Of a DNA stretch of 64,000 bases, positions 14,385 to 29,500 are shown one piece after another (positions within the stretch are counted from its first letter, which is position 1; every line of letters begins with the position of its first letter). Made by a program: the position numbers and the translations under genes. The stretch comes from Ophiodon elongatus. Lineage: Eukaryota > Chordata > Actinopteri > Perciformes > Hexagrammidae. The notes below the pieces were generated by a model. It saw only the letters and a program-made list of their open reading frames with translations. It was not told the origin of the DNA and made no database searches. The stretch spans positions 124,001 through 188,000 of the forward strand of contig JACSYO010002129.1 of NCBI GenBank assembly GCA_016806645.1, read 5' to 3'.

Positions 14385-15657
14385 CACACAGTAAGACAGA
14401 ACTACACACACTAATGGGCTGATGAATGCACGTCAACATACCATCAGGAGACCCACTGCACACTCATGCACACACACTAACCCTTAAAGCCCATTAACTG
14501 TCCAGCATGGACAAGGGGTACCGTGCCATGCTCCACTCTGCCCCCTGCTGCCTACGTACTGCACCTGCCAGTAACAGGTGTGGGATTCAATTAGAGCAGC
14601 ATGCTCTCAGCAGTCAGTCCTGTGAGCAGGCCATGACTGTGAACTGGGCAAAGGCTTGGGCCAGCAGAGCTCTTAGATCCCTGTAGCAAAAAATAAAATA
14701 ATAATAAAACAACCAAAGCACAAACAACCACGACGACGCCACTTTAGAAACAGCTGCCAACCATTGGCAGGGGGTATTTAGATCATCAAAGTCTTACATT
14801 AACCATCACCATGGCGCTGTCACATCAAACATAAAAACACCATGGATCGCAGAAGACAACCAAAATGAAAAGTCTAAATTTAGCCTAAAGCTGTCAGCGC
14901 TCACTTTTAATTGCGTTACCAGTCGATCACAAATTGCAGCGAGACACTAATGGGAGATATTTACTGTCATTTTCTGAAAAGTACTGGCGCTTTAATCATT
15001 TTATACTGCAGCCTCATATTGACAAGTAACAGCTGACCTGTGCCTGGGAAAGGGATTATGGAGATAAATAGTCAATTATTACAGCAGTATTTCCCTGTAT
15101 GTGTGGCAGTAATTGGCATGCTAGAGTATGATAGCTACAGCCTGGGTTTTAATCCCTGATAAGGTAAGTTTCATTAGCCATCTGGCTAGTTTTTAGGTTA
15201 AAGAAGTGTTGTGTTTGCGCTGCCTAATGTCTTCACTGACTGCAAGATTTCTATCTGCACCAAAACCGGAATTAATCTATTAATCTAACTATCTCGTATA
15301 ATCCCAGATGGCTCTTATTACAGCTAACCTGCTCTAGCCAGACTAGGATAATTCCTAATCTCAAGATTTACGCCTAATGTCTAATGCCTATGGCCTAATA
15401 CCTCATTCATACTGTGGTCATAATAGCCTTTTGTACTAGAGTCTCTACTGTTAGGGTTTGCCTGCTCCGGCTTACCACTGCTATAATCGCCCTTCACAGT
15501 TAGCAGGAGAGAGAGAAAGAGGCAGAGTGAAGAGGACGCAGAAAGAGCTGGTAAACAGGAAGGCAGCCGGGAAGGCTGGGGATCGCAGGTCAGAGTTAAT
15601 GAAGCCCCCCTAGGCAGGGTTTGCAGGGTGTGAAGCATGGCCACTGTTTCGGTTTGG

Positions 15658-15725
<68 letters not shown>

Positions 15726-17634
15726 TGTGTCCTCATGGCCTGCGTGTACAGTACAGCCTGGAGGCCGCTGATGAGCTCCTTTGACAGCGGGCCCACCCAA
15801 CGTTCGGTTCATTATAATAAACCGAGGCTCGCTGATCGGCAGCCAGCAGGGTTCGTATGGGAGAGGAGGGTGAGAGAGGAGCGAGGAGGAGAAGGAGGAG
15901 GAGGAGGAGGAGGCGGAGGAGGAGGCCAGAGACCGTTAGTCTATGCTGCGCCGCAGTGTTGTTATGATGATGAGCCCAATAGAGTACAGACTGCTACCAA
16001 TTTAGGACAGGGCTAGAAGGTTAGGTGCAATAATATTTTGGGGGGAACACTGTTGTGGGCTTCATGTAGTGACAGCAAATTGTATTGCAGACAAAAACAA
16101 CTCTTTTGGTGCCATGATAGATTGTAGTGCAAAACACAGCAACAGCTCAAAGCATGTTACTAATGTTTACTTATTTACTTCTTACTACTCTTCATCCCCA
16201 AAGGGTAATAAGGCTGCAGAGAGAATTTTCCATCAAATTTTGTCCTTGACAACAAGCTGCATCTCTCCCCATGACAAGAGCATCATGGACAACTTAAAGA
16301 CACACCAGCTAGCAGGGCCACTTCTAACTTTTTCAGGGCCCTATGCAAAACGTTCTTTGACCAAATGCTACTTTTTACACATTTTAATTTACATTAGCTT
16401 TTTTGTTAAAATCAAATTCAAAACATACACGCAAATCACAAATAACAAACCAATAAAAGTAATGAAAGAAATTAATAATTATACAGATATAAATAAAATA
16501 AACCATACATGTTTAATTTATGTTGAGGGTCACTTTAAATGATTTTAACTAATGATGAAGAAGTTAAGATAGATAATGTACAATATTTTAAATTAAGGAT
16601 GGTCCACATTAATTTCGGGATTAAGTTAGCTGAGAGCCCTGACTGTAATGACCAGTCTCACTGTATCGTGGCAACAGATACATTTGAATGCTATCATTCA
16701 TATTAATAGGTACTTTTCTTTGGCTGGACATCTTTTTTGTGACTGTAGAGAACAGGCTTGCATGATTGTGTTTCTTTGTCCTTTATTCTACCTTGAGGCA
16801 GAGTGTTCCTGGCTTTGTTTATGGGTCACCTACATGCAGAGCTGCTGCATTGCATGCTGTTTATTTCTTTATTTACCGTAGCATTGTACTTTTGAGTCAG
16901 TGTCCTACTTTCAGTGGTTGTTTTTTTCCCACTCCATAGCTTTCTGCTCCGATAATACCTCATCCTTTACAGCCTCTATTTGAAATGCTTTGGAGCACAA
17001 CTTCCATTTTTTGCGGTGAACTCATGCTGTTTTCGGATTAATAAAAATATCATATTTATTAGAATTGGCATAGATGTTAGTCAAGAAATTCATTGTTCAG
17101 CTGTCTGAATGGGCCAGATTTAACCGTTGCTCCCACCAATATTTCATGTTCATATTTGCAAAGCAAACACCTCAGGCATTCCTGCTTTCATGGGAGCATT
17201 TTGGTTCGACAATGGAGCATGACAAGCCTCCTCCCTGTGAAGAGTTTGTATTCAGAGTGTTTGTTTATGCCTGAGCTTGATTAGATGCCTGTTTGGCTGC
17301 CGGTCTCAGTCCCTGTTGGACCCCGTCAGACAGAACAGGCTGATTCCTAAGTGGCCCAGCACCACAGATCACCAGCCACTAACAACAACAGCAGCACGAC
17401 AGGCAGCAGAAAGAGAAAGCAGGATTTCCAAAAAGCCTGAAGCTGCTCCATTTCTCTATTATGATTCTCCTCCTGCTCCAGAAACCATGCAATATTCAAG
17501 ACAGTTTGAGCCCACACTGATCCATCACTCTAACAGTCACTGTGTGACAGCGTGTGCATGTGTGTGTCAGCTTGAGCTTGCATGTCGCGTGCCATCCTTG
17601 TGTGCATTGGGATGGTATGTGTGCTTGTGTGTGC

Positions 17635-17674
<40 letters not shown>

Positions 17675-17900
17675 GTGCGTGTGTCTGTCTATGCATCTGT
17701 GTGTGCTGTATGTCATCTGTCCTATTGCCCCTGTAGTGTCCAATTAGTTCAGAGATACGTTCAATCATGTGGTGACCAGCAGGTGTTTGATTCTGTCGCA
17801 ACCCCAAGCCAGAGAGCCACATAAATAAGTTGGCAGAGGAGATGTGGGGACTCCTTAGCTGTTTTATTCTGAAGTGCCTCCAACTACCTCACACACTCTA

Positions 17901-17962
<62 letters not shown>

Positions 17963-20900
17963 GCCGCTACCACTGTGACGTCAGAGTGGTGAGGATGCCA
18001 GCAGCTTTCCTCATATATCACCTGACGTGCCCAGTGTTCCCAGGGCACTCTCTTTGTCAGGCAGGGACACAGTGTGTCCGCCAGCCAATTTACACCAGTC
18101 CCCAGTGGATGCCCTCCACCTGCCTAAAGTAGACATCTTCTGTGTGTGTGTGTGTGTTCTTGTTTGGTATACGGATTGTGTGTCAGGGTTCCCATGTATT
18201 TTTGTGTGTGCATCTGTTTCTGTTTGGAGTGGGGGCTGATGTTTGTGTCTGAATTTGTGCGTGTGGGTGTGTGAAGCCAAGTTTCAGGTGCGGAGGAAGG
18301 GGAGGCCTGGCCAACCTCTCATCTTTACCCTGGGATGCTTTTTTCTTTGAGGAATTACTGTTGACTGAGAGCCAAATTTGAGTCCTAATAAAACAAGCTA
18401 TGCAATTACTGTTTTACCGCCCAGTAGCAGAGCAAAGAAACATAGGCCTTTGAAATAGAAAATGCACAATCAAATAAAAAGTAGGCCAAGATAAATTAGA
18501 TTAGGAAGTACAACTAAGCCGCGGCTGCAGCCAGAAATCTCCCATTTATCAAATCCAGACGCTTTCCGACCACAATGCTGATGTTCTACAAATGAGCCTT
18601 TATATGTTCCTTCATTTTAAATCTGATATTGTATCTCTCCTTACTCCACACTCTTTCCTCTCACTACCATTCTCCTCCAACTCTTTGTCTCTTTTTCAAT
18701 CCTCAACTTACTTTTATCTACTCACATCTTTGTTCTGTCTCCTACATGTCTTTCTCTTCTGTTCTATATTTCATGGTCTTTGGCTATTTCCCATGTCCTC
18801 TCTCCCTCCCCTGCCATCTCCATGATATCTTTCATTCATACAATGCTTTGTTTTAATTTTCTATCTTTTCTATCTTTTTTCCTTCTTCTGCTCCTCTCTG
18901 CTGCAACACGCCTCCCCTGCTCCAGTCTTTGTCTGTCCGGGTACGCTGCTGCGGGTTCAGGCGGCCAGCTCTTTGCAGGAGGATGAGCACCAGGCAGGGG
19001 CGTGGTGTAAGGACCCGCTGCAGTCTGGGGACCGTCTGTATGTCATGCCCTGGACCCCCTATCGAACTGACATGCTGTATGAGTACGCTTCCTGGGAAGA
19101 CTTCAAACAGAACCGAGCCACCACCACCTACAAGTGAGGGCGCCTCCCACTGTCCTGGATGATCAAGTAGCATCTGTTGCTGTATTGATTTATTGGCTTT
19201 TGATGTGGATATGGATGGTGATAGCAGAATGTTCCCACTGTGGTGTCAGCTTGTTCACAGTGTGGCCATCGTGTAGGATTGTGTCATGACAGTAATGCTG
19301 AGGAGATGAATTGACTTATTCTCCTCGATTCCTACTCCGCTCATGTGAATCTCTCTCAACAGGTTGCCCAACAGAGTTGACGGCACGGGGTTTGTGGTGT
19401 ACGATGGTGCAGTATTTTACAACAAAGAACGCACACGAAACATTGTCAAGTATGACCTACGGACGCGCATCAAGAGCGGCGAGGCCATCATCACAAACGC
19501 CAACTATCACGACACCTCACCCTACCGCTGGGGAGGGAAATCCGACATTGACCTGGCTGTGGATGAGAACGGCCTCTGGGTGATCTACGCCACTGAGGCG
19601 AACAATGGACGACTGGTAGTCAGCCAGGTGGGAGAGCAGCGCTGCACAGAAGGGGATGAGATGTGGATTATATCTAAATCTCATCTGACTAGTCAGGCGA
19701 AAGGTCATATGTCACACATGAATGACTTTCTATTGAGATTACACAGGTGCACTGACAAATGAGATGAAAAGAGTCAGATGAAATTATCTGCAAAAGGCTA
19801 GGCCTCATTTCAAATCCCCTCATATCTAAATATTTTAATATATGATATGTAGGTCCAACTAGTTTCTTTATGGCTGCAAATATTGTATGATTTAATGACT
19901 TAAAATGTGACATGTTCAGTGTGGGTTCTCTCCGGGTTCTCTGGCTTCCTCCCACAGTCCAAAGACATGCAGCTTAGGTTAATTGATTACTCTAAATTGC
20001 CCGTAGGTGTAAATGTGAGCGTGAATGGTTGTCTGTCTCTATGTCAGCCCTGCGATAGCCTGGGGATAGGCGGTTAAAGATAATGGATGGATGGAAATGT
20101 GATATGTTTTTATAGAAATAGTTTTGAATCATATACTATGTATAGCGTTTTAAACAAATCACATTTATTTGCCCTGCTTTCTTGATCAACTCAAAACATG
20201 ATGCATCTCTGTGAACTTTAGGACAATCAGATTTTAATACAAGTTGGTTCTTTGTTTCTTTACAAACAAAACTGCAATCAGCCAGCAAGTTTCCACACAA
20301 ACAGATTTTGAATTAATGTGTTGCTCGGATAGACAGGTCCCATTTATAATCACTATCTTTGACCTAACCATGAAATTGTTTTTCGAACTGTATAAGTTAA
20401 GCTATCCATCTAAAATATCAAACCCTGCATGAGCTATGAGGGTGTAGAATAATGGAGCAACAACGTAATAAATAAGGGAAGTGATCACTTTCATCATCAA
20501 GGAATTATTTTGGTTCTGGGTTTTTTTCTTTTTCTTTTTTCTTCCTACTTAAAGTGCAACAAACACATAGAAGTCTCTATTATTCCTCTGCACACAGTCT
20601 TTAGGTACAATATATTAAGTTGAAGCAGTTTTGCATAAAAGCAAAGAAATATCTGTTCTGCAAAGCTAAAGCTGGAGGTTTAATTACTTTTTTAATGTTT
20701 TTCCAAGTGCTTATGAATCTAAACATTATTGTACATAAGTACTATTTGTCCTGCTTTGGGCTCATGTAAACATGAGCAATAATGAAAATGTTACATCAAA
20801 TCATTTTCAAATAAACGGCACACATAGAAATAAAAAAGGATCTCAAGAAATCAAATGCAAATAGACTTGCTCTTTTAGTCGTGAAGGCATTTGACTTAGT

Positions 20901-23477
20901 AATTTTATGATCTCTACAGCTGAGAAACTGAAGAAAAAAGTAAAACCCCACACCAAAACGAAAGTGCCTCTTCGAGCTTCCCAGTATGATTGATTATATA
21001 TAAGCCTTATATATAAGCCTCGGCCAACTTCAGCCTTTCCTCTTTGCCCATAGGTGAACCCTTACACCTTGCGTTTTGAAGGCACCTGGGAGACTAGCTT
21101 TGACAAGAGGATGGCATCCAATGCTTTTATGGCGTGTGGTGTGCTGTACGCTGTGCGGTCCGTCTACCAGGACGATGACAGCGAAGCAGGCGGCGACCTG
21201 GTGATGTATGCCTACAATACGAACCGAGCCCGCGAGGAGCCTGTCAACATCCCTTTCCCCAACCCCTATCAGTACATCTCCTCTGTGGACTACAACCCTC
21301 GAGACAACCAGCTTTACGTCTGGAACAACTATAATGTGTTGCGCTACCCGCTGGAGTTTGGACCACCGGACCCCACCACGGGTAAGGAGTGACCCCACTG
21401 AGAACACACAGAAACACAGTATGTAGAGAAGCACAGCAACTGAGATAACGACACCAATAGAGTACTCAATTCTATACCCATCATGTGAGAGTCCCACTGA
21501 TTCACAGTGCACATCGCTCATTCAGCAGTTACTGCAGATAACGCCGTCCCCTGATCCACGGTGGCCGGACCATGTAGCGCCCTGTATTTCTCTTGTGATT
21601 ATTTCATTTTCATAGAACATGAAATTATGAAGAACCTTTATCAGTGTTTTCCCTCAATCTGGGCTTGTGCAGAATGTGTTTGTGTGTTTCTTATCTAACA
21701 TTTGGGTTCCTCGGATATCAAATCATTGTATTTCCATCCCCAGCCATAGTTACAGTAAAGAGCAGCCTCTCAGGTATGACTGTTATGGCGCTTCATATCA
21801 ACTTCTCGATGTCATGGATAATGAAAAAGTCATTCTGAAACGATAAGCTGGAGGATAAAATGAGGACACCTCACTGCATTTTGGCAGTCCATCAATATGA
21901 GAGGGAGGTTTGGATGTATTGTCGGCCGAGATCTGAGCCGCATAAAGGCCTGTATGAAGCTCGAATTAGGCCCAGAGAGAGAAGAGGCAGACACACACAG
22001 GCAGCAACTTTCAGTCTGCGTGCTGCCTCTGCGTTTGATCAGCTAGGATTTTGTAGTTATGATGTGTTGCTTTTATCTTCGCATTAGATTTGGTTGTTAG
22101 TGATGGTGACTTCTCTGATACATTTGATCAATTATTTACTTCTCCCTGTCTTGAGATGCTGCGTTCTCCGCACCTCCTCCTCTGCTTCTCTCATCTCTCT
22201 GGAAAGCAAGCTTTCAGAGGCTCAAAAAAAAGTATTTGTCACCCCAATTATTGTCAGGCTAACTTTTGAACTGAACTTCTGAGAGAAAGCTTAAATTCTC
22301 ATGCATGTGTCCTTCACTCTCTTGATATTTTTTGGCTTTGCTGTCGGCTTTTGCTGCTCTCTAACAAATCCCTTATATCCTTTCATAACTCTTTGTCTCT
22401 CACTCACGCTGGTTCTTATTTGTGGCCTCTAATTAGTCTGTTCTCTCTGCACTGCTCTTGGGTTACCTCAGGCCCTCTCACCACCAGCCAAGTGACCCCC
22501 ACTCCTCCAGCCAGGCCCTTCACCTCCAGTGCCAGCCCCTCTACTGCCCGCCCTGTGGCCCCCACCTCACGCCCAATCGGCTCCATCAACAAGCACCCTG
22601 ATCTTCGCCCAATCACAGCTACTGTGCCTGTCACCCGCCGGCCACCTCGCCCTCCTCAAGGCCCGGAGAACCATGTCTGTGAGGCCAAGCTGGTCCGTGG
22701 TGTCCGGTGGCCCACCACGCAGCGAGGAGAAACAGTAGACCGCCCATGTCCCAAAGGGTCTCTAGGTGAGGACGTCTCCATGTGTGTATTTTTAAACTGG
22801 TGTGCCTTTTTTCCTCTCCATTAAACAATCATCATCATCATGTGAGAGTGTACTCACGCGGTATGTTCTCCATGCATGTGGGTGTTTTGTGCGTGCGATA
22901 CATCTCTCAGCATGTGCCCAAGTGATCAGCATGTTTGTGTGCTCGCAGTTGTTTTTTTCCACTGTTGTCCTCTTCTGTCCCCGCGTTGGTCCCACCAGCA
23001 GGCACAGTCCCCGAGGACTCGCAGATGAAAGCCCGTCCTCCACATATGAAAGGCTCATCTCCCACAGAAACAGAGCTGATTGGAAGTGGCGAATAATGAA
23101 ATGAAAGGCTAGACAACACAGGCTTTACCTCCCTTCATGCTAGTTTCTATACTTCTAAACATGCAGCAATCAAAAAGACGTATCCCTCCGTCTCCCTCTC
23201 CAACGCCTTTTGCTGTTTCTGTATGTTCTCTCTGTGAACGGCAGTAACGTTAAATTAGCAGCTGGCTTAATTGCCGCATCTTGGCAGAGCTCTCAAAGCC
23301 AATCTGTGGTCGATGGAGGAGAGTATAGAGAAAAGCAGAAGAGAGGAGAAAAAAAATCATTGGGAGAGAGAGAGAAGAAGGCGGTATGAAATGCAACGCC
23401 ACATCTGCTCTGATCCCTCTACAACTGTGAGGCGTTGCTGCATTGTCTCTGTCATCTCTTCTTCTGTTGCGCTTCTA

Positions 23478-23524
<47 letters not shown>

Positions 23525-26500
23525 CTCTCTCTCTCGCTCTCTCGCTCTCTCTCTCTCTCTCTCACTCTCTGTGGTCTCTCATCTCCTGTTTTCCCAGCCT
23601 CGTCTTTGTGACTTGACGTTGGTTATTTTTTTTAGCAGCAGTGTATAGACCCTTCTCTGGTTTTATCCCTAAGTGGTGTCCTTTCTCTGAACCCACGGAA
23701 CAAGAAAAACCAGGCTGGAAATGAGAGTTGGTAGAAGGTGCTTTACTTCAGGTGTTTTTATTTGACAGTGAGGTATCATACCGGATGTCTTTGGAGTGTG
23801 TGTGCGTGTGTCTGTGTGCACACAGTAAATGCCATGTGGTACGTCTGCATGTTTTCCTTTTAAACCGTTCCTTTTAGTGCATGAAGGCCCGTTCCGCCCT
23901 TGTCGTCTTCTTCCTCCCTTTCTCTCCCCTTGCTTTCTCACTGCTCTACACTCCATTACTGAACCATTTCAACTTGTGACCCATTTTTACTCTACCTCCT
24001 CTCTCCTTCTTACCTCTCATCTTCAAACACTTTGACTATTGCATTTTTAAAATTAATTTCATTCCGTTTTTCTTGGGCAGAGAAAAAAATCCCATCACAC
24101 TTTTTTTGTGCTCATTCCTCTCCTCCACACTTTCCTCTTTAATTGCAGACACCTAACGCTTATTATCTCTCATTACTTCCCGCTCCTCTGTTTCCTCTCC
24201 CTCTGCTCGTCTCCAGGCATCGCTTCGTTCCAGTGCATGGTGGAGCAGGTCATGTGGAACCCGCGGGGTCCTGACCTGAGTAACTGCACCTCCCCGTGGG
24301 TCAACCAGGTGGCCCAGAAGGTGAGACCTGGAGCCGTACCCCCTGGCCACGGGTCTGTCCCCGTCCATCCTCCCTGTCCACCTCCACACACACATTAACA
24401 TATCTCCAAGGCTGGCCTGATTAAAACACAGACTCTTTTCAACTGGCCCTTCATTACGAGGCATTTGCTCTTGATACTTAATTAACTCTCTTTTTTTCCG
24501 TAATATACTTTAATCACAGTTGGTTAAATTATTTTAAAAAATCAGGCTTATGGCCTCGCAGCTTGATAAGTACTCTGCCACTTCAATTTCTCCAGCATAG
24601 TCTCATATGATGCATTATACCTGTGCAGTATAGCTATATATCATGATTTTATCCCGGCTCACTGATATTCAGAGTAGTAATATGATCAATCCCAATTTGG
24701 GCAGTAATCAGATTTCAGTTCATGTGCTGTTTAAAGCAGCTACATTTCTGAAGGAGATAACCCAGATTATTTAGCCATGCCTACCCTTGATCGGCTCTCT
24801 TAAAGGTTTTTTAAGTATGTCCATGTGCCTGGAAGGGAACACAGCTTCATGGTGAAAAGTAACACCATTGAAATAATCCATTATACCTTCTTCTTTTAGG
24901 CAAAAATCAATTGCAATTGCAAAGTGGTTGCTACGGGTGTGATTTGCAAGTGAAACAGCACAAGGGAGCATAAAAAGTTCACAATGTGTTCTACAAGGTC
25001 CGTCTTTGTTTACAATGATGCAAGAGAGGATGATAATAGAAATGGGACTACATGAAAACAAGTGGTTTCTTGTCATTTTAGTCTGCATGTAAACAATTAA
25101 CAGTTACTTTGAATACGACTCAACTAATAAAACCAGATCGGCTGCATCATTCTACTCTCACTGTATGTAGTCATATATGCGTTTGCGTGTGGTCTCGTGC
25201 AGATAAAGAGCGGTGAGAATGCAGCCAACATAGCAGGAGAGCTGGTGAACCACACGCGAGGTCGGATCCAGGCTGGGGATGTCAGCTCGTCCGTGCGACT
25301 GATTGAGCAACTGCTGGACATACTGGATGCCCAGCTTCAGGCCCTGAGGCCCGCAAACAAGGAGTCAGCTGCACGAAACTACAACAAGGTAGAGCAAAGT
25401 GTAAACCCACGCATAAGCACACACGCGCCTGTATTTAAATCAAGCATTAGAAAAGGGTGCTGAGGTTAATGTGAATTTACCCCCCTAGTGCACATGCAAG
25501 GACGAGTGAGTTTTTAATTTACGGATTTTTTTTTTGTTTCGCTGTTTAATTCCATGCTTTGTTTTCTCCCTTCCAGCTCCAGAAGCGAGAGCGGACCTGT
25601 CGGGCCTACATCCAGGTAGCTTTTCTCTTTTATCTGCCTGCTTTACATGCCTGTGGAGTAGGACTGCTCTGCGACTTATAATAACTGGGGGAAGATAAAT
25701 CCTTGAGTAGACCGGGTTTGAGGATGAGATTCCTTTGGCTCAGTGCTCTGTATTTTGATTTATATTGCCTTTGGAATCATCACTTATAGAATTTCTTTCT
25801 TTTTTTGTGTGTGTTTTTCGCAAAGAGCAGTGAGAGTAAGTTTTGGTATAACTCCTGGCAGACGTTGTTGCAGTATTTCTCAGAGCAGTGAAAGCTGATT
25901 TGTAGTTTTTACAATTGCGCATGGTGTACATATGTTTGAAATATGGGTTCAGCTAATGTGGAGGTCATCTGTCTTTGACATAATCTTAGCTGTGTTGGAC
26001 TGTGAGTCAGTGTATAATATTGGCCCTTTTCCTCATTGCATTGCACAAAAAGGTACAAGATCTGTGGATCTGGGAAAATGTAATTTGACGATAGTACTGT
26101 ATGAAAGGCAACAGTTTGTGTTACTACACCCTTCTGTTCTTTTCCAATATTCGTGCAATATCTCTGGTTGTGAGAAAGCTGTAATCTAATATCATGAAAA
26201 GGCCATGCGTATGCCTCTCCGTAATGATGAATTGCGGCGCTCTGCAGCACACAGTCTTTCGTGTATCTTGACCTGTCTGCAGCATACTGTAATAAGACAC
26301 CACACCTTCTCATCTCTGTTGGTGCAAGATGAATTTAAGAGCTGCTGTGTAGTGTGTAACTGACCAATGTTTTTTGTCACTCGCTGCAAGTTAGCTCCAT
26401 ACTGTTCAGAGGATGAACCAAAAACACCCTCGGTCTTTTTCTTTTCTAGCCGACGGAGCGCATTCTCATGCCGAATTCATTTTGTGAACAGCAATGCTCT

Positions 26501-29500
26501 TTATTCTACGCAGCAGTCAATCCTTCATTTTGAAAGGCCTGAGCAAGAGAATTACATGATTCATCAAGCAGGCTACTCCAATAAATTGGATAGCTGATAC
26601 AACCATCACAATTGCCATTAAATGAATTGTAAGTGTGAAATAGAAAAGTAATATGTCTGACATAGCACAGCAATAAATGTAGTGCAGGGGAGTGGTGAGT
26701 TTCTTGGAAATTATAGTGGAATCGTAGTGACTTTGTACTTTAAAGTTGTCAAGTAATATGATTTTACTTAACAATATGACACAAAAAACTGAGTGATGAC
26801 CAAGGGCATGTGATAAACAAATCAAGAACCAACTGCTAATAACTAGATAGCTGTTTAATAGCTAACAGCACTTCCTAAAAACTGAGAACAGACTGTCTCT
26901 GGAGTGACTAATAATTAGCTGCTACTGTAGATATCTGTGATTATGCATACTAACACTTTTTTGTCCCCTCATGTGCAGTAGAATATCATAGTAAACAGTT
27001 AGGAGTGGATCTTTACTTCATAATTACTTTGCAATTATAAAATCCTAGTGGACTGAGAAATAGCTACTAAAGATTAAGTGGGAATGCGCGATTAGTTCTC
27101 GAATGACACAAGAATGAGAAAGAGGAAAACGTCAGTATTCAGAGCATTGAAATGTATTATCCGCATCATATCTGGAACTACGTATAAGCGATTCATTCAT
27201 TATCGGTTGGATCCTGATTTGTTTGGTACTCGTTCCTTGTCGAGTACTCTGGGTTTTGTGTACCTTGCCGTAAAGTGTTCTCGGTATTAGTAAAGAATGC
27301 TATGTCTCCTGCATGTGCCAGGCGGTGGTGCAGATAGTGGACAACTTGCTGCGTCCTGAGGCCCTGGAGTCGTGGCAGGACATGAACAGCACAGAGCAGG
27401 CCCACACTGCCACCATGCTACTGGACGTGCTGGAAAAGGGAGCTTTCCTGCTGGCCAACAACATGTATGGGAATCGGTTTTCTGACCGAGCGCCCAGCAT
27501 TGGTAAGAGAACAGCATTGATAGTGTGTTGATCACAGTGAATGTATGGATGAACCACAGTTTGTGAATCTAACTTTCTCTTTTGTGTTGTATTTTTGCAT
27601 ATTTGACAGCGTAGAAGTCTTCATTTAACTGTTGCGTGGTGTGTTTCCACCCTCAGATCTCGAGGTGCATGTCCTAAACACAGAGATGGACCTGCAGGAC
27701 TTGTCCTTCCCACAGAATTATGCCAGCGACAGCACCATCCAGCTGTCGGCTTCCACCATCAAACAGTACAGTCGCAACGGTCAGCAGCCCTCACCCCACC
27801 CCGTCCTCACCCCACGGCCAGATAAATTGTAGTCCTGTGCAGCCCACTTTTATGTTTCTATTTCATGCAAGCTTAAAACAATCTGCATGCAGTTGACTAA
27901 ATTATTGGTTCATAATAATAGGCTAATCAGATTAACAAAAGTGCTGAGACAATTTCTTTTCTTGATGGTTTCTTAACAGCAGTCTTAATAGAATAGCTGG
28001 GGAGGCGTGTAGATTACAATCGGCCCCAGTCTGACAGAGCAATCTCAGCACTCCCTCTCTTCTCTCTTCCCCATTCCATCCCCTCGCTCCGTCTCTTCCC
28101 CATCTTATCCCCCTCTCTCATCTCTCTTGTTTCTAACCCCCACCACTGTCATCCCCCTCTCCATCGCTCCCCTCCTCCCTCCGTGGCCCCTCATCCCATA
28201 CCTCTTTCTGTTTTCTGTCTCCGCTCGGCTCTGCAGTGGGAACGAGATTAGAATGATTGAAACAAACGCACATGAAATATTCATATGGAATAATAAGAGA
28301 TCTGTGAATGCTTGAGGGATGAATGTTCCATTGCCCTCCACATTAAATCTCGCTCTCTTCCCCCAGTCAAAATGAAACGGTCCTTACCATCATTCTAACC
28401 TTCACTAACTCTCTCTCTCTGTCTCCCTCTCGCTCACCCTGTCACTTCCCACTCTCTATCTCTGTCACTCTCACTGCCATTACCATATTATGCCCCCATT
28501 TCTGTATTTGGTCTTTTTTTTCCTCCCTCCTCCTCCCTCTTCTTCCCCCCCCTCCTCCTCCTCATCCCTCCTCCTCCCTTTATTGTTCTGTCTGCATCTC
28601 CCTTTTCAAATAACGTCGGCCTTTTCTTTGCTTTCTTTTCCCTTCACTCTCTTTCTCGTCATCTGTCTGTGTTTCTCTCCATGTTTCCTCCATGTGCAGG
28701 ACAAGTCAAGGTGGTGTTCATTCTATATAAAAACTTGGGATCCTTCCTGTCCACTGAGAACGCCACTGTGAAGATGGAAGTTGACGGGCCAAGCCACGAC
28801 AAGAAGCGCCTGGCGGTCAACTCGCATGTAATCGCTGCCTCCATCAACAAAGAGTCCAGCAGGGTGTTTCTCATCGAGCCGGTGGTCTTCACTCTCAAAC
28901 ACCTACAGGTGGCTTAATTCAGTCAATATCATACTTCATTTTCATTCACATAGACTTCAATTTAAAAATGTCCCATCATCCCATGATTTATTTTTCTTTC
29001 TTTTACAGTTGGAGAATTATAACACTCCTAATTGCTCCTTCTGGAACTACTCTGAGCGCTCCATGACGGGCCAGTGGTCGTCGCAGGGCTGCAAGCTGCT
29101 GGACACCAACAACACACACACCACCTGCTCCTGCAGCCACCTCACCAACTTCGCCGTGCTCATGGCTCACCGCGAGCCTGATGTGAGTAAACAAGGGCGT
29201 GGCAGACACACGGTTAAAATTGAAGCAGAGTAATTTATGCAGACGTTCATTCGTGCGAGCATTAGCGTTCGCTGGCTCTCAGTCACACACCCTCACACAC
29301 ATGCACATTAATGTACCCTCTCAAGGCTGACAAGCTCTTTGTTTTGAATTTTCTATTTTCCTTCTTTCACTCCGACATTCAGGGAGGCACATGCTTAAAA
29401 ATTCATGTCCCACTACTTCTAGCTGACATTCACATGAATTTGAATGTCATGTATTTTTTCAGGACGTCTTGTCTCTTGTCTCTACACTTTAGCTCCTTGC

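Larger units (their letters stand above)
10841..18925 (+). other. adgrl1: adgrl1 intron (8.1 kb)
   Basis: Non-coding intron between the microexon and the first olfactomedin exon. It contains (CA)n at 11104-11204 and 14334-14390, (GT)n at 13888-13953, 15660-15723 and 17628-17692, (CT)n at 17899-17959, a C15 run at 12013-12027 and a (GGA)n patch at about 15890-15930. The segment 14680-15400 is free of simple repeats and rich in TAAT-type words. I see no gene. Confidence 0.8.

Noticed and set aside
14680..15200. TAAT-rich, repeat-free intron segment as a possible conserved enhancer
   Set aside because: This cannot be judged without a cross-species alignment; composition alone is not evidence.
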